A stretch of DNA of 42,521 nucleotides from a virus. Shown piece after piece: positions 10,101 through 17,029 of the stretch (within the stretch, counting starts at the first letter, position 1; each line of letters opens with the position of its first letter). The notes beneath the pieces were generated by a model. The model saw only the letters and a list, made by a program, of their open reading frames with translations, was not told the origin of the DNA and searched no databases. Made by a program: the position numbers and the translations under genes. The stretch is taken from the IMG/VR virus record IMGVR_UViG_3300032397_000033, positions 1 to 42,521 of that record, one strand, 5' to 3'.

Positions 10101-11790
10101 CTTTTACAGATATTATCGGTTTTGCGCCTGAGCCGTAAGATGTAATCATTATATTGCTTGAAGGAATCGTTAAAGTCTCTTCCCACTTATCGCCACGCTT
10201 TAAGTGTATCGTATCATTGTTGTATGTTCTACCGTTAAACGCAAAAGCAAGTGTTTTCCAGGGATTGGAATAGTGTCCCCAATTCCCTCCATTAGAATCT
10301 TTACCTGTGCTATACGAAACATAAAATCCGGAAGTATCCCCTCCAACTGGACCTGGAGGTTGTTGGTATGGATAGTAGTTATCCGACATACCGTATACTT
10401 TTCCAAATATGCAATCGAACCTGTAAACTGTAGTCCATGGGGCTTCATCTTGAAGTCCGACTTTATTACTATCCCTCCAAAATATATCACTTGGGAATGT
10501 TACGGTAGGCAAACCTACTGCACTTGTTACATAAACGTCTATATGACCATATATTGAAGGTTTATTGCTGAAAGTATACGTCTTATTGGCAGCGATTGTA
10601 TCTGTGAATGATATGATGGGACTTTTTACAACTTGCCAGTCTATATCTGTATATCCTATTATGGAACGGTTTACATCACTATTCAATAATCTCGTATCCA
10701 TATCTCTTAAATCATCAAGTGTTAATGATTTGTCGAGAACCTTTGTCGTTGTGATCTTATTGGGGGCAATGAGAGGATTAGGGTATGAACTACCTTCAAG
10801 ATCTCCTCCGGCTGCTCCACCTGTGGCAGCTTTCTTCGCTGAATCTGCTAATGTAGCGAAAGGTGCTTTGAAGTTATCTGCTACATCACCTGTGGAAATT
10901 CCTTTTTGAGGTATCTTACTCGAATCTATTGAGTTGTTTCTGATATTGCTTGGAGATATGCTTAACGGTTTGAAGTTGTTGGAATCCGCTTTCGCTATTG
11001 TCCAAGATACTCCATTAGACATAATCAGGTTATAATCGGATCCTACACCTGGCGTTAGAAAAGTGACTGGACTTGTACCGTTTCCTATTATTATTGAATT
11101 GCTTGTTAAAGATGAATTGCCTGTACCTCCTCGACTCACTGAAAATATTCCGGAAGATATATCGGATGTAGTGAGTGTCCCCATATTTATGGTAACTGAA
11201 GGCCCAAGAGGATTGATGATTGATAACTTTCCGTCTGAATTCCCAATGCTTGTTATTCCTCCGGATCCTCCTCCGGCTGTGTCTATAGAAGTTACTTTTA
11301 TCGTATCACCAATGGTTGTGATTGAAGTACCTCCGTAGCCGATCATATATATCGTATCTTGAAGGCCGTTTATCATTTTAACGAGTACACCATCAGGAAC
11401 CGTAAAGCTCTTTGCGTAGTTTGCTGTATCTGATTTTAAAGCGTAAAGAGCTGTATCAGGTGTTCCACCAGTATTCTCGTCCGCACCAGGAGTCCAAACG
11501 CTACCGTTCCATTTTAATACCTGGCCTGACGTAGGAGTCGTGCCGAGTCTGAATCTCCATATATGAAATACTGATCCCACTTGTTGGCAAAAGAACAGAG
11601 TATCTCCATTCATCCAGGATTCATTGTCACCAGGAAGAATTGTTCTGGCGTAATTACCGTATTTAATAATTTTATTTATTTGAGCAGAATCAGTAATTAT
11701 CCTTAAAAAAGGAGGAGGTTTTAACGGATTGTACTGTGCAAATGTAGATGCACAGAATAATATGGAAAGTAGTACAATGAGCTTTTTCAT
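7153..11790 (-). CDS. Secreted-type tailspike: beta-helix, FnIII, and LamG with a nested carbohydrate-binding domain
   Basis: A 1545-aa protein. Residues 1-18 are a Sec signal peptide (ASTFA|Q). About 80-350 is fibre-like, with GGTG linkers and a 'SGQVLKWNGSVWTPG' module. About 485-1045 is a right-handed beta-helix of pectate-lyase type, starting SYSTGKDSNGG..PWKTL, with many N-N-x-I turns and ending DIGPFE. About 1055-1155 is fibronectin type III. From about 1175 a LamG/concanavalin fold begins (DYLTSASPPSNLSFDS), is interrupted by a CBM4/9-like unit (about 1205-1335, opening NFELGTGNW), and resumes at RPFTINAWVR to the end. Beta-helix spikes commonly cleave capsule or LPS; catalytic residues are not identifiable here. 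The start overlaps the previous stop (ATGA). Confidence 0.75.
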   Translation of the reverse strand: MKKLIVLLSILFCASTFAQYNPLKPPPFLRIITDSAQINKIIKYGNYARTILPGDNESWMNGDTLFFCQQVGSVFHIWRFRLGTTPTSGQVLKWNGSVWTPGADENTGGTPDTALYALKSDTANYAKSFTVPDGVLVKMINGLQDTIYMIGYGGTSITTIGDTIKVTSIDTAGGGSGGITSIGNSDGKLSIINPLGPSVTINMGTLTTSDISSGIFSVSRGGTGNSSLTSNSIIIGNGTSPVTFLTPGVGSDYNLIMSNGVSWTIAKADSNNFKPLSISPSNIRNNSIDSSKIPQKGISTGDVADNFKAPFATLADSAKKAATGGAAGGDLEGSSYPNPLIAPNKITTTKVLDKSLTLDDLRDMDTRLLNSDVNRSIIGYTDIDWQVVKSPIISFTDTIAANKTYTFSNKPSIYGHIDVYVTSAVGLPTVTFPSDIFWRDSNKVGLQDEAPWTTVYRFDCIFGKVYGMSDNYYPYQQPPGPVGGDTSGFYVSYSTGKDSNGGNWGHYSNPWKTLAFAFNGRTYNNDTIHLKRGDKWEETLTIPSSNIMITSYGSGAKPIISVKDTITGSGTASSWTNRNAPTDTVWFFSCPANPLRIWLDGKEYGQAATLAGVNSRWRWYWTSGGLLYIWTGSTTLQPPDIYSGIESPGGRSPGTLPVYSYAINSVSRSNIRIRNLQLEGGTSLKLSGGRKFFVDSCTIKDFVTGIRGVGCDSFIILANLLDYNDTIHHTYEAPKTADVGYAIFDGVQIVDGDSGRFAYNRIKSCDHSAFNMAATANPYQTRYWLIDHNEFTGGTDYGRAFDIHSYRDTSAVLNIIRNNYIHNMACQSQIAGKKTIFVGNIIDTVYEKNPGWNWVGGNNAEAKGVLIAYIDGGAYCDSVVVANNYIGNTDDAGISMQNGPTVTHCFVLNNILQNCSKNPFPVLVSSKFAGLVITPNIGAGTFRNNIIFSDSTLNTVVYRESPDNCTPISVATFNSEVVGDIIANNRSDNPSISPNRLSIINNYKPLTGSQAINNGYTCPSWMSITADIIGVSIPLGASADIGPFEQTTEAVDNIRPAPIVLSLDSMSTDRTKAYLRWFAVGDDSITGIASSYSIRYQLTDSVDSADWFTATAFSEVKVPDTSGTIQLYMGSGLNGASDYWFAVKASDGTNWSRISNSVSGGVTPPAVTAWSIKLSGSTPDYLTSASPPSNLSFDSTELINSITDRNFELGTGNWAVTGVGSSIAQGDTAFGGSSKSLRMSFDASSSTDTVKLMAVNFGEILTDHWYVFEFRIRHTSGSNYPRMGVGDSVKQLGGMTVNTWYHKQMIFRGKSTTIGAKIWVKANGSGVETIYLDSVRLYQRRPFTINAWVRHSTTTISTPQVIASTIDSSKTPATSGFRLHAGSTSNIFTWTLADGTDDYYQTWNGVTANANDSTWRLLTLVYNMNHGIATNTKFYQDTVSVTGAGFNLCDYGKIENLGQLFVGRNSLTSSGFWKGEIGQYQIVVGYGMTQDDVKNIWTLGILGTPPAGQSRGNWKWLNNAYDTDALNNLTKNGGTYLSGVGYPVR

Positions 11791-12242
11791 GTTGACTCCA
11801 TTGCGATATATGAGAACGGTATTCCATCTTCAGAAGCGAATGCAGTGAATCCGTAGATTGTCCGTGTGTCAGCAGCACTAAGGTCTATCATATCCGGATC
11901 GATGTACGACACACCAAGAGAAAGTTGAATCTCCGGTATCTTCGTAAGAGGAGAAGGAATACTACCTAACTCGAATGTAATCGGGGTACCGGCGATCGAC
12001 GCAGTACCTGATCCGGCTCTAATGCCGTATGCAGGACCTACAGCCGGCGACAAAGGATCTGTGTAGTTATTCAATAAATAATCCGACTTGCCTGCATCAT
12101 TGTTAAGATTACAGATGTCCTGCTGAATTAGTCCAATGAATTCTAATTTCTCAGCCTCAGATTTTTCACTGAATCCTTCGTAAGCATTCAGGATCGAAAT
12201 AATATCCGATACATCGATCACTGAAATGGGCGATAGTATCAT
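11787..12242 (-). CDS. Small structural protein upstream of the tailspike
   Basis: A 151-aa protein with a helical N-terminal half containing EKSEAEKLEFIGLIQQDI and a beta-rich C-terminal half with a Gly/Ser/Ala linker. No signal peptide. ATG at 12242 has an AAGGAG ribosome site 6 bases away, and the stop overlaps the tailspike start by ATGA, so the two are translationally coupled. That coupling suggests it assembles with, or helps fold, the tailspike. I recognise no family. Confidence 0.45.
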   Translation of the reverse strand: MILSPISVIDVSDIISILNAYEGFSEKSEAEKLEFIGLIQQDICNLNNDAGKSDYLLNNYTDPLSPAVGPAYGIRAGSGTASIAGTPITFELGSIPSPLTKIPEIQLSLGVSYIDPDMIDLSAADTRTIYGFTAFASEDGIPFSYIAMEST

Positions 12243-12251
12243 ACCAGCTCC

Positions 12252-12599
12252 TTATCTTAAATAATAATAGCGTACACGTCTTAGGCAAGTCGTAGATGCT
12301 GATTTTGTACGGATGAAATTCACACCCTGTATCGTCTTATAGATGAATAACTCATCCGACTTGATCGAGATGTACTGTCCGGCTGACGTGTCATTCATGA
12401 ATGCAAGGTACAGATCTACAGAACCATCGTTGATCACCTCCAGACACTTCCTCAAGATCTGCGGCCCGATGTACACGCTGTCCCATGCTGTCGTTGATGT
12501 ATCCGCATCCTGACGCATTGCAGCAACAGGAATATCCTGACCGCAGCATAAGACTGAAACGACCAGGATAAGTAGTAACGTAAATATGATATTTTTCAT
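12252..12599 (-). CDS. Small exported protein with Q-rule signal peptide
   Basis: A 115-aa protein whose first 20 residues (MKNIIFTLLLILVVSVLCCG) form a strong Sec signal peptide followed by Gln-Asp. Two adjacent Cys at the end of the hydrophobic core could also be read as a lipobox-like site, so lipoprotein processing is an alternative. The mature 95 residues look like one small beta sandwich (VYIGPQILRKCLEVINDGSV and further strands) with two to three Cys. ATG at 12599 has AAGGAGAT about 8 bases upstream. Function unknown; it sits between capsid-adjacent and tailspike genes. Confidence 0.55.
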   Translation of the reverse strand: MKNIIFTLLLILVVSVLCCGQDIPVAAMRQDADTSTTAWDSVYIGPQILRKCLEVINDGSVDLYLAFMNDTSAGQYISIKSDELFIYKTIQGVNFIRTKSASTTCLRRVRYYYLR

Positions 12600-12627
12600 G
12601 ATTAAACTTATCTCCTTTTACGAACTA

Positions 12628-13026
12628 TTATTTCTTTTTCTCTGCATCCAGCATCTTGCCGATGAACCGAACGACTTCCGTTTTTTGTTTATCCGTGAGA
12701 GAGAGAACCATCTTGGACAATTCAGTCTCTTGGAACTTTTTACGGAATTTGTAAAGTTTCATATCCGGCTTGTCGACGGCTATCTCAAATGAAGAACTGT
12801 TGTTCTTCAAAAGAGCATTTCCGAAATCTAACGGTACGACTTCATCCGGATCGAATATATACTGCTTACCTTTATAGGTAAGGATGTGCGGAAGCTCAAT
12901 GAGTGGAAGGACGCGAAGGTTGAGTTCCGTAAGAGCCTTCTTCTTTTCCGTTGTAGGTGGAGCATTTCCATCCGGTGGTTTATCCGGTGGGGTTGTTTTG
13001 TTCTTATCTTCGTCTGACTGACCCAT
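12628..13026 (-). CDS. Pro-rich capsid-adjacent protein
   Basis: A 132-aa protein. Residues 1-30 are a hydrophilic Pro/Lys/Thr-rich arm; 35-75 hold short strands (LPHILTYKGKQYIFDPDEVV); the last 55 form a basic helix ending in Lys-Lys-Lys. ATG at 13026 has AAGGAG 7 bases upstream. It follows the 84-aa gene after a stem-loop. Small proteins in this position are often head-completion or minor virion proteins; that is inference from order only. Confidence 0.45.
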   Translation of the reverse strand: MGQSDEDKNKTTPPDKPPDGNAPPTTEKKKALTELNLRVLPLIELPHILTYKGKQYIFDPDEVVPLDFGNALLKNNSSSFEIAVDKPDMKLYKFRKKFQETELSKMVLSLTDKQKTEVVRFIGKMLDAEKKK

Positions 13027-13076
13027 GATGAAACTCCTTAAAGTTATATTGATAAATAGTTAATTGACTGTAATGA

Positions 13077-13102
13077 AAGGTGGACCTGTTAAGATCCACC
13101 TT
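13077..13102 (-). terminator. Stem-loop after the capsid gene cluster, possible weak terminator
   Basis: AAGGTGGA at 13077-13084 pairs perfectly with TCCACCTT at 13095-13102 around a 10-base loop. On the minus strand it is followed by an imperfect T-run (TTTCATT), so it may be a leaky terminator or an mRNA-stabilising 3' end that raises capsid message over downstream genes. Confidence 0.45.
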
Positions 13103-13123
13103 CCGATTTTATCATCCTGCTTT

Positions 13124-13378
13124 TTATGGACTTGCCTTTGTCCAAGTTGCAGCAGCTGTCTTGATGTACCAATCTCCATTTGTGGTATCGACACAAATAG
13201 ATCCGTTTGGTGCATTGTTAAACAGTGCCGCAGGATCGGCTGTGTACTGTATGAGGTGCATGCCATTTCCGGATACGCCACCATTAAAAACAGCTACGTT
13301 TGCCGTTGCCGGATAACCGAACTGAGTGACAGGATCAATCACAGGATCGGTAGGCGTTAGAATTTGATTGTTACCCAC
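13124..13378 (-). CDS. Small fibre/decoration-like protein
   Basis: An 84-aa protein. The C-terminal half carries NAPNGSICVDTTNGDWYIKT then ATWTK, matching the common fibre module 'GsiyvdTtnG..YvKt...tW' seen in head fibres and tail fibres. It starts with GTG at 13376-13378 behind AAAGGAG; no ATG is available nearby. Its place just downstream of the capsid gene suggests a head fibre or decoration protein. Confidence 0.55.
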   Translation of the reverse strand: MGNNQILTPTDPVIDPVTQFGYPATANVAVFNGGVSGNGMHLIQYTADPAALFNNAPNGSICVDTTNGDWYIKTAAATWTKASP

Positions 13379-13410
13379 TGGGTTTTACTCCTTTCTTTCT
13401 TTTTTCTTTG

Positions 13411-13875
13411 TTATGGTAGTTTGAACCAGCGTTCGAATCTGATCCAAAGTTTTGAATTACCGTTACCTGATGAAGCTGCGATTAACCGAAGCGTAATATT
13501 ATCTGCGTTTGTAAATTGCGCTCTCGTCAAAGTAACGAAACTCAATTCATCATCTTTAACAGAATCGATCAGAGTATAGGATTGTACCGGATTCCCTGAA
13601 AAGCTTGTTGTAAAATAGACTTTTACATCATTAGAGTCTCCAGGCGCAATAGCTTCCCAAGATATTCTGATCGAGTCAGGAATACAGTTTATGATTCCTG
13701 TCATTGAGCCGTTCGTATAGGCAATCGGTTGTGCTGTGCTGGTGTATGTCGTTCCATTTACGATGGTTTTGTTGGCCCATAAATTTGTACCTACGACAAC
13801 AACTTGACCGAAGCACAAACTGTTAATAAGCACAAGAAAAACCATCATAATCGATATAAGGGCTAATCTTTTCAT
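13411..13875 (-). CDS. Exported beta-sandwich protein with Q-rule signal peptide
   Basis: A 154-aa protein. Residues 1-23 form a Sec signal peptide (MKRLALISIMMVFLVLINSL then CFG) followed by Gln. The mature part is beta-rich, of jelly-roll or Ig-like character, with Ser/Thr/Asn-rich strands and no recognised motif. The ribosome site GGAGGTG precedes ATG at 13875. It sits directly downstream of the major capsid gene, where decoration or head-fibre proteins usually lie, so an export signal here is unexpected. Confidence 0.6.
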   Translation of the reverse strand: MKRLALISIMMVFLVLINSLCFGQVVVVGTNLWANKTIVNGTTYTSTAQPIAYTNGSMTGIINCIPDSIRISWEAIAPGDSNDVKVYFTTSFSGNPVQSYTLIDSVKDDELSFVTLTRAQFTNADNITLRLIAASSGNGNSKLWIRFERWFKLP

Positions 13876-13887
13876 CTTTCACCTCCA

Positions 13888-15207
13888 CTATGAGTAACTG
13901 AGTGCATGAGGTGAATAGGTGACACCGAGAATGCTGGAAGTATTCTCGTAGAAATCACCTGCCGTTAGGCCCATCAATCCGAGCTTGTCGTAAATCTCGT
14001 TACGCACGACACTCTTGATGAAATCAAGGCCGTAGCCCTTCGTGTTTTCGTAATCTTCGACATTAGACTTTACTTCTACTTCCTCACCGGTAGCAACGGT
14101 CAGAGCCGAAGCACCTAAGAGGATGCAGCAAGCATTATCGCCTGTGTCGAGATCCGTGATCGTGTTACCGATGCAATGACCTTGCGCCCTTTGAGCCGCC
14201 GTAGGTCGTGGACCATACTCGACTGTGCCAGCCGTGACTAACGCATTATCGGCATGTGTGTAGGCGCACCACAGCTTGAGGTCTGTGATTATGATAGCGC
14301 CATCGATCACCGCTACACCAAGATGTGCAAGCGGGTGATCTTCCATCTTCGCGACTGCAAGAGACTGTGCAAATGCTTTATACTCAGTATCTTGACGAAA
14401 TTGGTTGAACGCTGCATCCTTCATAAATATTGGATATAGCGGATAACCCGACTTGCTTACTATGGGCTGTATCTTGCAGCGTGGAGCTTCCTGGACGAGA
14501 TTACGGATGAATGCGACACTCATCGTTTGTCCAGCGGCTCCGGTCAAAGCATCAATCGCAGCTTCACACGCAGCTTCATACGCTGCAGTACCAGGTCTGC
14601 TGGCCCACGTTACACGACCACTTCCGGCTACGATCATATTCGGGTGACTTACCGAAGTCATTGCCCGACCACCAAATGCAGCACCGGAAATCAGATCACG
14701 TGAGTAGCCATAGTGCATTGCAGCGAGTAGATTGGATGGGAAATAATCCTGGAACCACATCCGAAGCATAGGCTCCGCGGAATTGATGAGCCAGGACTTC
14801 CACTGTTTAACCTGCTGTGCCTGCATACCTGTGGGAGGAGACACGGCATGTCGTGTCCTATTGATGTATACCTCACGGAAGGCATACTTCACATCTTCCT
14901 CTTTGCCCATTAACGGCATATCACCAAAGGCAGCAGGTAGACCGGTTAAACGTGAGACATGCGGAATGAGCATGTCTGTTCGACCTTCTTGTATGAATCC
15001 GTTCACCGTCTCAATGGGTGCGCCGACAAAGCGAGTAAGACCACCAGGCCCTAACGCTTTTACCTCTTCCTCACGGCCCATCTGTGTGAGGAAGTTCGCA
15101 CCGATCAGTTCGGCAAACTTACTACCGTAATACATCATCCTCCGCATTTTTTCGGAGAGTAACGTACGAAGTTCAGGGTAGAGTGATAGATCAATTATTG
15201 AACGCAT
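13888..15207 (-). CDS. Major capsid protein, N4-gp56-like family
   Basis: A 439-aa protein with the layout of N4-gp56/DUF4043-type capsid proteins: an N-terminal segment with Met/Arg-rich helices, then LTGLPAAFGDMPLMGKEEDV, VYINRTRHAV, and a C-terminal region with CCILLGASALTVATGEE followed by VEDYENTKGYGLDF. These match the 'L.G.EE.l', 'v.q.RHAV' and 'LGa.AltvA.G....E...DY....G' landmarks of that family. It follows the scaffold-like gene. ATG at 15207 has AAAGGA upstream. Length is close to the usual 380-420 aa. Confidence 0.85.
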   Translation of the reverse strand: MRSIIDLSLYPELRTLLSEKMRRMMYYGSKFAELIGANFLTQMGREEEVKALGPGGLTRFVGAPIETVNGFIQEGRTDMLIPHVSRLTGLPAAFGDMPLMGKEEDVKYAFREVYINRTRHAVSPPTGMQAQQVKQWKSWLINSAEPMLRMWFQDYFPSNLLAAMHYGYSRDLISGAAFGGRAMTSVSHPNMIVAGSGRVTWASRPGTAAYEAACEAAIDALTGAAGQTMSVAFIRNLVQEAPRCKIQPIVSKSGYPLYPIFMKDAAFNQFRQDTEYKAFAQSLAVAKMEDHPLAHLGVAVIDGAIIITDLKLWCAYTHADNALVTAGTVEYGPRPTAAQRAQGHCIGNTITDLDTGDNACCILLGASALTVATGEEVEVKSNVEDYENTKGYGLDFIKSVVRNEIYDKLGLMGLTAGDFYENTSSILGVTYSPHALSYS

Positions 15208-15226
15208 TTAAAAATTTCCTTTCGTT

Positions 15227-16372
15227 TTAAGGCTCAGATTCGATCTCTCGAATAGCCTCTTCAAGTTGTTGCGTTGATAAACCTTTTACGACTTTCTTAT
15301 CTGTGAGATCCGGTTTGCCGGTATCGGCTACTTGGACAGTTTTCTTCTTGGATGAAGTGGATGCTGTCTCAATAACCTGATCCTGGAGAGTTTTGAGGTC
15401 CTTGGCTTGCTGGAGTCGGCCTGTTGTTTCGGCGTTCTCGATAGCAAGATCAAACATCTCCGGTAGGATTTCGGTAAGAAAGTACCTTCTGAATGAATTT
15501 TCCTTCGGAACCTTTATACCATGTGTTATCTCGAAGTTTTTCTCATCGGCTAATGCACGATCGACAAATCCCGATATTTGCTCTTCCGTGAGTTTGAGAT
15601 TCATCTTTTCGTTCAACTTACCGATGTACTCCGCAGCATCCTTCTTGTTTTTGTCGATGACGGAATCGTAATTCTCCTCAAGATCGCTACGTTCCTTCAC
15701 CCACGTATCGAGTTCAGTTCGGATCCGGTTTGCTATATTCAAATACTGCATGTAGAGAACCGGATCAGTTTGGCGTAGTTCCCTTAAATCTTCTTCTTTG
15801 ACCACAGGGAACGAGATGCCAAGCTTCTCGATTTCCTTTTTGATGGTAGGATGACTATCAAGCTGCCGTAGAGTTTCCTCCGACTTCCACTCATTGAGCT
15901 GCTTATCGTATTCGGCCTTCTCTTCAGCCGTTTCGACAACTTCACTCTCTTCCGACTTTCGCTTTGTGAATTCAGCTTCGAGAGACTTGTAGAGTTTCTC
16001 TACCGGCTTCCAGTCACCGGATTTTTTAGCTGCTTCAATGTGATCGCTGATGATATCGCCAGGTATCTTCAATTCCTTGACAATTGAATTGACACCCTTC
16101 TCGAGATCCTCTGCGGTCTTGTACTTTCCAGCGAATTTCAGTTCATCGGCTTTTTCGGCTGGCTTGATTTCAGAACCAGGAACAGTATCGTCTTTCGTCT
16201 TTGCTACCTGCTCTGGGGTGCCTTCAGATCCTACCTTTGCAGGTGGAGTGCCATCGGGTCCAGCGGCAGCCGGAGTGACTTCGGTAGAAGATCCGGCTTC
16301 GGGAGCATCAATTTGAGATTCGATCTGCTTATTTAATTCCTGATCGGTTACTTGAGATAAATCTTTACCCAT
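15227..16372 (-). CDS. Capsid scaffolding-like protein
   Basis: A 381-aa, very acidic and Lys/Glu-rich protein between the portal and capsid genes. Residues 1-75 are low-complexity Pro/Ala/Gly/Thr. Near 78 comes LKFAGKYKTAEDLEKGV, a short motif frequent in podovirus scaffolds. Long coiled coils (about 100-350) and a basic C-terminal end follow. Scaffolds guide capsid assembly and are then lost or cleaved. No protease motif is visible. Assignment rests on composition, motif and position. Confidence 0.75.
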   Translation of the reverse strand: MGKDLSQVTDQELNKQIESQIDAPEAGSSTEVTPAAAGPDGTPPAKVGSEGTPEQVAKTKDDTVPGSEIKPAEKADELKFAGKYKTAEDLEKGVNSIVKELKIPGDIISDHIEAAKKSGDWKPVEKLYKSLEAEFTKRKSEESEVVETAEEKAEYDKQLNEWKSEETLRQLDSHPTIKKEIEKLGISFPVVKEEDLRELRQTDPVLYMQYLNIANRIRTELDTWVKERSDLEENYDSVIDKNKKDAAEYIGKLNEKMNLKLTEEQISGFVDRALADEKNFEITHGIKVPKENSFRRYFLTEILPEMFDLAIENAETTGRLQQAKDLKTLQDQVIETASTSSKKKTVQVADTGKPDLTDKKVVKGLSTQQLEEAIREIESEP

Positions 16373-16405
16373 GATTAGGTTCCTTAGATTTTATGATATT
16401 GTTGA

Positions 16406-16675
16406 TTACTTTTTCTTCTTCTTCTTTTTCTTCCGGCTCAATCCGGCTTCGGAGTATGATATCGCTACTGCTTGCATAGGGTCTGTGACTATCTTACCAG
16501 ATCCACCGCTATGCAATGTTCCTTTTTCAAACTCCTTCATCACGACTTCACGCTTTTCCTTGCCACCGTGAAGATGCTTACGTCTGGCAGCCGCGCCGGC
16601 GCCGAGCTTGTTGGAATGCTTCATTGCCTTGCGCATGCGTGCGTACTTCGATTCACCTTCTTTAGAGACTTTCAT
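16406..16675 (-). CDS. Small basic DUF6496-like protein
   Basis: An 89-aa, strongly basic protein. Residues 45-82 match the DUF6496 pattern 'VM.EF..G.LhSG.gg.kV.dp.QAvAI.ySEAG.Srk': EFEKGTLHSG, then DPMQAVAIS and SEAGLSR. It ends in eight Lys. This family is widespread in phages near capsid assembly genes; its function is not established. ATG at 16675 lies just after the stop of the upstream 116-aa gene. Confidence 0.65.
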   Translation of the reverse strand: MKVSKEGESKYARMRKAMKHSNKLGAGAAARRKHLHGGKEKREVVMKEFEKGTLHSGGSGKIVTDPMQAVAISYSEAGLSRKKKKKKKK

Positions 16676-16678
16676 CTT

Positions 16679-17029
16679 TTATTCCTTCTCACGTTCCTCT
16701 TCAATGCTTTCATTCAATTCGGTCTCACTCATGTCGGCAGCCTTCTTCTTAGTGTCACGGAATCCGGCCTGTAGGATGTCAAGCTCGAAATCGACTGAAT
16801 TCGGAGTACCATCCTTGTGATCGGTGACACTATACCTTTTCAGCTTGACCTCAGCTATCATCACAGCCTTATCACCGACCTTCAATCCCTTCGGTACATC
16901 CATGCCGGTATTCCAAGATTGAATACGTGGATACTCTATCGATGATTGTTCGTTAGATGGTGTTGCAATTTCTCCCTTGTTTTCTCTCTTCTTACCGACT
17001 TTTTGAAGTTCTACATTCGCAATTTTCAT
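16679..17029 (-). CDS. Small protein between portal and scaffold genes
   Basis: A 116-aa protein. Residues 45-90 contain GLKVGDKAVMIAEVKLK and then SVDFELDILQAGF, a small beta-barrel-like segment seen in hypothetical proteins next to phage portals. The C-terminal 25 residues are an acidic helix (ESIEEEREKE). Its ATG overlaps the portal stop (ATGA). I assign no function. Confidence 0.55.
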   Translation of the reverse strand: MKIANVELQKVGKKRENKGEIATPSNEQSSIEYPRIQSWNTGMDVPKGLKVGDKAVMIAEVKLKRYSVTDHKDGTPNSVDFELDILQAGFRDTKKKAADMSETELNESIEEEREKE

